This document shows positions 60,630 through 64,000 of a stretch of DNA of 64,000 nucleotides, in pieces. The stretch's first letter is position 1, and the number at the start of each line of letters is the position of its first letter. Both the position numbers and the translations under genes were made by a program. Source of the DNA: Rhizobiaceae bacterium (GTDB lineage Bacteria; Pseudomonadota; Alphaproteobacteria; Rhizobiales; Rhizobiaceae). Under the pieces are notes generated by a model, which was not told the DNA's origin, did not search any database, and was given only the letters and a program-made list of their open reading frames with translations. The stretch covers positions 124,001-188,000 of the forward strand of contig JARGOX010000002.1 of the NCBI GenBank assembly GCA_029233925.1. Direction: 5' to 3'.

Positions 60630-61109
60630 ATGACCATCATCGCAAAGGGTCACTGCACCTGCGGGACCATTCGTTACGAGGTGAAGCGACCGCCGCTTTT
60701 TGTCCATTGCTGCCATTGCCGCCGGTGTCAGCGTGAAAGCGGGTCAGCATTCGCCCTCAATGCCCTGATCGAGGCTGACAATGTGACGCTGCTGTCCGGT
60801 GCGCCTGAAATCATCGATACACCCAGCGACAGCGGCAAGGGCCAATTGATCAGCCGTTGCCCCGATTGCAAGGTTGCTGTGTGGAGCATCTACCAGGGCG
60901 CCGGCCCCAAATTCTTTTTTCTGCGCGTCGGAACACTCGAAAATCCCGATGCATTTGCCCCGGATATTCACATATACACCGAGAGCAAACAGCCCTGGGT
61001 GCGCCTGCCGGAGGGCGTCAGCGCAGTGCCGGGTTACTATCAGCGATCAGAACATTGGCCGCAGGAATCCCTGCAAAGACGCGAAAAGGCCCTGTCCGAG
61101 TCGGACTGA
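60630..61109 (+). CDS. GFA (CENP-V/GFA domain) family protein
   Basis: A 159-residue zinc-binding protein with all family cysteines: 'GHCTCGTIRYEV', 'VHCCHCRRCQRESGSAFALNALI' and 'SRCPDCKVAVW'. It is the second GFA protein of the window and only distantly like the one at 32081. The start at 60630 is preceded by TGAGGGA. Its function is unknown; formaldehyde-glutathione activity is not implied by the domain alone. Its 3' end is part of a terminator-like hairpin. Confidence 0.85.
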   Translation: MTIIAKGHCTCGTIRYEVKRPPLFVHCCHCRRCQRESGSAFALNALIEADNVTLLSGAPEIIDTPSDSGKGQLISRCPDCKVAVWSIYQGAGPKFFFLRVGTLENPDAFAPDIHIYTESKQPWVRLPEGVSAVPGYYQRSEHWPQESLQRREKALSESD

Positions 61110-61118
61110 CAGGGCCTT
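61086..61118. terminator. Terminator hairpin at the end of the GFA gene
   Basis: AAGGCCCTGTC and GACAGGGCCTT form a perfect 11-bp stem around an 11-base loop, followed by CGTTTG. It overlaps the last codons and stop of the GFA gene and could terminate both convergent transcripts. Confidence 0.7.
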
Positions 61119-61130
61119 CGTTTGATGCCG

Positions 61131-61156
61131 TCTGGTCTTCAGATCAGAAGACCAGA
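61131..61156. terminator. Hairpin at the end of the RTX gene
   Basis: TCTGGTCTTC (61131-61140) and GAAGACCAGA (61147-61156) form a perfect 10-bp stem around a 6-base loop that contains the RTX stop codon on the minus strand. Confidence 0.6.
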
Positions 61157-64000
61157 TCGCTTTCGACAAGCTGGGTGATGCCTGACAGCGTTATTGTGTT
61201 GCCGCCGATATCAAGCATGAGATCACCGGCAGACAATGAAGCGAAGGCATCCGTATCACCGATAAAGCCGTCGCCGCTCGTGTCCCAATCAGCAAATTGC
61301 GTGCCGGATGCGGAGATATCGATGTAATCCTCGCCGCTGCCAAAATCCGTGACCGTGTCATGGGCAAAGGCGCCGGAGAAAACAAAGGTGTCGCCCTGCA
61401 ATCCGCCGGTCAGCAGATCGTCATTGGAGCCACCTTCCAGCGTGTCGAAGCCGGCTCCGCCGAATAGCTGGTCGTCACCCGAGCCGCCATCGAGGAAATC
61501 ATCCCCGGTTCCACCGAAAATCTGATCGTTGCCGTTCTGCCCCTGAAGCAAATCATTGCCACCGCGCCCGTCAATAACGTCATCGCCACTGCGTCCCTCA
61601 ACCTGCTCGTCGGCCGATGACATCAGGATTGAATCATTGAAGTTGGAACCACGGACCGATTCGATATCGATCAACGTGTCGTGAAAGGTATCGCCGAGCC
61701 ATTGCGTGATGGTGTTGGAGCCATCGATGTTCGGGGTTTCAAGATCGACCTGGATGCCCTCACAATCGTTGCCACGATCATAACGGACCCGGTCATTGCC
61801 CCCGGCCCCGCCATCGAAGTAATTGTTTCCCGATCCACCGATGAACCGCTCCGAATAGGTGTCGGCACCCAGGAAAACATCATCACCATAGCCGCCGGCA
61901 AACTCCAGCGAGGCTGTGGACGTGACGGTGTCGGTCCAATCCGCCTGAAAACCGTTGGTGTCCGTTCCGTCAATCGTCGCTGTCAGCGTTGTGCCATCAA
62001 ATTCTGCGCGTCCGCCAACACCGCCACCACCATAGGCCACAGCAATATCATAGCCCTCATAAGACACCCGTCCTGCTGAAGAACCGTTGAAGACGATTGT
62101 ATCATCCCCGTAAAGCGGCACGACATTCATCCAGCCGATGCTCGGCATTTCTATCGTGAAACTGTCGGCGTAATGGGTGCCGGTCAGCAAAAAGCCGTCT
62201 CCGGCAGCGGCAACCACCATATCAACATCCACAAGCTGATCAACGCCATAGCTGCCCTTGTCGACTGTGCCATCGGCCGAATTGTTGACTGTGCCAATTT
62301 CACCAACATTGATGTTGACGACAATGCCCTCATCGAATTCACCAAGGGCACCGTCCCACCGGGAGCTGTAATCCAGGATGGAATAGACGCCAAACGTGTC
62401 GGAATAATCGATGATGTCATTGCCTGAGCCCTGAAGGATATAATCGCCGCCCTTGACGGTGATCGTCTCATCGCCTGCACCGGCCAATATCTGGTCATTG
62501 CCCGTGCCCAGAAGATTGATTGCAGCTGTATCGTCACCACTGGTGCCGGTGTAGTAGACACTGGGGGCGGCATAGATCAGTCCGGTGCCGGTGTGATTGG
62601 CGTTCAGGTCATTCCATTCGGCCTCCGACATGTCATCAATGACAAGCCTTTGCGATGTGCTGTAATCCGTGTAATTCAAAATCGTATCATTGATGCCATT
62701 GTTGTCGAGATCCTGGGAAAAGTCGACGACGAGCTCATTGAGGTCCGAGGCGTGAGTGCGCGACAGGTCAAGCACATCAACCCCCACTTCGAAATCCATG
62801 ATCCGGTCTTCAAAAATGCCGTCCAGCATGAAAAAGCGGTCGGCGCCCGCACCGCCGCGCAACACATTGGCGCCATAGCTGATCTGCAACAGGTCATCGC
62901 CATTGCCGCCATCGAGATAATTGTCACCGCCGATACCGTAAATTGCATCGTTGCCGTCACCACCAAAGATTTCATTGTTCTGAAAGTTGCCGTAGATGAT
63001 GTCGTTGCCGTCGCCTCCGATGACATTTTCAAGATTGACCAATACATCAACCCCGATTTGGGTCGGATTGGCACTGTCATAGGCAATACCGACATTGCGA
63101 TTGACCGGCTGGCCGTTGTCAGACAGCAATGTGTCAATGCTGACACCATTGACGCTCTGACCGCTGCGGTCGACCGCACGCATGTCAATCGTCAGATCAT
63201 TGATGGCGGTCGACGAGGTGAATTTGATCGTGTCGCTGCCATCGCCGCCATCATAAAAATCATTGCCCTGACCATTGGCGGCAATGATTGTGTCGTCGCC
63301 GTCGCCGCCGTCCACATGGTCATCGCCTGCGCCGCCCGTCAGCGTGTCATTGTCCGCGCCACCGCGCAGATCATCATCGCCCGCGCCGCCGTCAAGATTG
63401 TCATCGCCAGCACCACCGTCAAGCGTATCATTGCCTTCGTCGGTTTTCAGGATGTCATTGGCCGAACCACCTTCAAGTGTGGCATCGGCGTCACCCTGGA
63501 AAAGAATGATCTGCGATTGCGTGCTGGCCGAATCACCGGCACTGACGGGCCCGTCTTCCTTTGATCCGGTGATGATCTGCACGCCGCCGATGTCGTCACC
63601 AATCTGAATTTCAAGCTTTTCAACGGATGAAACCTGGAGGGTGGAATCACCAAAATCAAAGGTGAAATGCTGCCAGCTTTTTGCCGTCAGCAGCCATTCC
63701 TCGAAGGTCGCGATCTGATCGGTATAGAGAGCAAACTGCGCTTGCGTCATCATCAACCGCAATGTGTCACATCCACGACCGCCCTGATAAACATCATGGG
63801 ACTGGCTGCCTTCGACAAGCTCATGGACGAGGATATCACGCCCGCGCCCACCCGAGACAAAATCATTGCCCAGGCCGCCATTGAGCACGTCAGCGCCCCT
63901 GCCGCCAAGAACCACGTCATTGCCGTCACCGGCATTGACCGTATCTTTGCCGCGGCCAGCCAGAATAACGTCATTTCCGGCCCCCGTGATAATGTCATCA
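61144..64000 (-). CDS. RTX calcium-binding repeat protein (5' end beyond window)
   Basis: The frame is open to the right edge, so more than 950 residues are seen and the start is outside. Glycine/aspartate-rich nonapeptide repeats of the GGxGxDxUx type occur in several blocks, for example 'GGAGDDNLDGGAGDDDLRGG', 'GGDGNDAIYG' and 'GGTGDDFLDGGSGDD', separated by beta-rich spacers. The C-terminus ('HDTVTDFGSGEDYIDIS', then 'GNTITLSGITQLVESDLVF') matches the serralysin-type C-terminal domain and acidic-hydrophobic tail used by type I secretion. Each block should fold into a calcium-bound parallel beta-roll outside the cell. No enzymatic domain is seen in the visible part; it may be an adhesin, S-layer-like protein or hydrolase. 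Confidence 0.9.
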   Translation of the reverse strand, partial: DDIITGAGNDVILAGRGKDTVNAGDGNDVVLGGRGADVLNGGLGNDFVSGGRGRDILVHELVEGSQSHDVYQGGRGCDTLRLMMTQAQFALYTDQIATFEEWLLTAKSWQHFTFDFGDSTLQVSSVEKLEIQIGDDIGGVQIITGSKEDGPVSAGDSASTQSQIILFQGDADATLEGGSANDILKTDEGNDTLDGGAGDDNLDGGAGDDDLRGGADNDTLTGGAGDDHVDGGDGDDTIIAANGQGNDFYDGGDGSDTIKFTSSTAINDLTIDMRAVDRSGQSVNGVSIDTLLSDNGQPVNRNVGIAYDSANPTQIGVDVLVNLENVIGGDGNDIIYGNFQNNEIFGGDGNDAIYGIGGDNYLDGGNGDDLLQISYGANVLRGGAGADRFFMLDGIFEDRIMDFEVGVDVLDLSRTHASDLNELVVDFSQDLDNNGINDTILNYTDYSTSQRLVIDDMSEAEWNDLNANHTGTGLIYAAPSVYYTGTSGDDTAAINLLGTGNDQILAGAGDETITVKGGDYILQGSGNDIIDYSDTFGVYSILDYSSRWDGALGEFDEGIVVNINVGEIGTVNNSADGTVDKGSYGVDQLVDVDMVVAAAGDGFLLTGTHYADSFTIEMPSIGWMNVVPLYGDDTIVFNGSSAGRVSYEGYDIAVAYGGGGVGGRAEFDGTTLTATIDGTDTNGFQADWTDTVTSTASLEFAGGYGDDVFLGADTYSERFIGGSGNNYFDGGAGGNDRVRYDRGNDCEGIQVDLETPNIDGSNTITQWLGDTFHDTLIDIESVRGSNFNDSILMSSADEQVEGRSGDDVIDGRGGNDLLQGQNGNDQIFGGTGDDFLDGGSGDDQLFGGAGFDTLEGGSNDDLLTGGLQGDTFVFSGAFAHDTVTDFGSGEDYIDISASGTQFADWDTSGDGFIGDTDAFASLSAGDLMLDIGGNTITLSGITQLVESDLVF

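Noticed and set aside
61400-63500. Possible CRISPR-like periodic DNA
   Set aside because: The periodicity is the nonapeptide codon repeat of the RTX protein; units are degenerate and there are no constant repeats with unique spacers.
62593-63564. Plus-strand frame opposite the RTX repeats, rich in Ile/Val
   Set aside because: It is the antisense reading of Gly-Asp repeats; the periodicity belongs to the RTX protein.

Overview
The window looks like chromosomal DNA of an alphaproteobacterium, most likely a free-living or marine member of the Hyphomicrobiales. The basis is moderately high G+C, dense gene packing, TRAP transport, LysR regulators, two GFA proteins, a BigR/SqrR-like persulfide regulator and an HrpB helicase. 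No rRNA or tRNA gene, CRISPR array, prophage or replication origin was seen, and the species cannot be named from the sequence.

Layout. Positions 1-10.7 kb hold a catabolic and transport island: a LysR regulator (5' end outside the window), an FAD aromatic hydroxylase, a RutE-type nitroreductase, a TRAP transporter with a YCII gene inside it, a FAH-family hydrolase, an extradiol ring-cleavage dioxygenase, a YeiH-type exporter and a BKACE beta-keto acid cleavage enzyme. Together these read as uptake, hydroxylation, meta cleavage and side-chain hydrolysis of an unknown aromatic compound. From 10.9 to 15.9 kb there are cell-envelope and small genes: cardiolipin synthase, two hypotheticals, a GcvA-like LysR with a divergent small gene, an XRE-type orphan antitoxin and a DUF2568 protein.

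Positions 16.0-25.5 kb form an accessory defence island. An orphan higA lies beside a decayed higB, followed by a small gene with operator-like repeats. Then comes a tightly overlapping four-gene unit: an MmeI-type DNA methyltransferase with no visible nuclease domain, a GIY-YIG/T5orf172-like protein with an unknown N-terminal domain, an SF2 DExH helicase, and a second T5orf172 protein. This unit is the best candidate for an undescribed system. Directly after it, a ppk2 gene is interrupted by a 300-bp element with 32-bp terminal inverted repeats; removing exactly 300 bp restores the reading frame.

Positions 25.5-31.8 kb carry a sulfide/persulfide-type operon (sulfide:quinone oxidoreductase, ArsR-family regulator, DUF2892 protein) joined to an RND pump. 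From 32 to 53.9 kb there is core metabolism and stress: GFA protein, permease-like protein, two SDRs, bacterioferritin, adenine deaminase, a USP-like protein co-transcribed with a Lon-family protease, a DsrE protein beside a membrane-bound binding-protein/LuxR regulator, an AspH-like protein, a CAP lipoprotein, the deoC-aldehyde dehydrogenase-gntR operon, a SulP transporter and HrpB.

From 54 to 57.1 kb a diguanylate cyclase sits between the two ends of a destroyed EamA transporter gene whose intact paralogue is next door. The window ends with a LysR/flavodoxin pair, small secreted or membrane proteins, a second GFA protein and a large RTX calcium-binding protein that runs off the right end.
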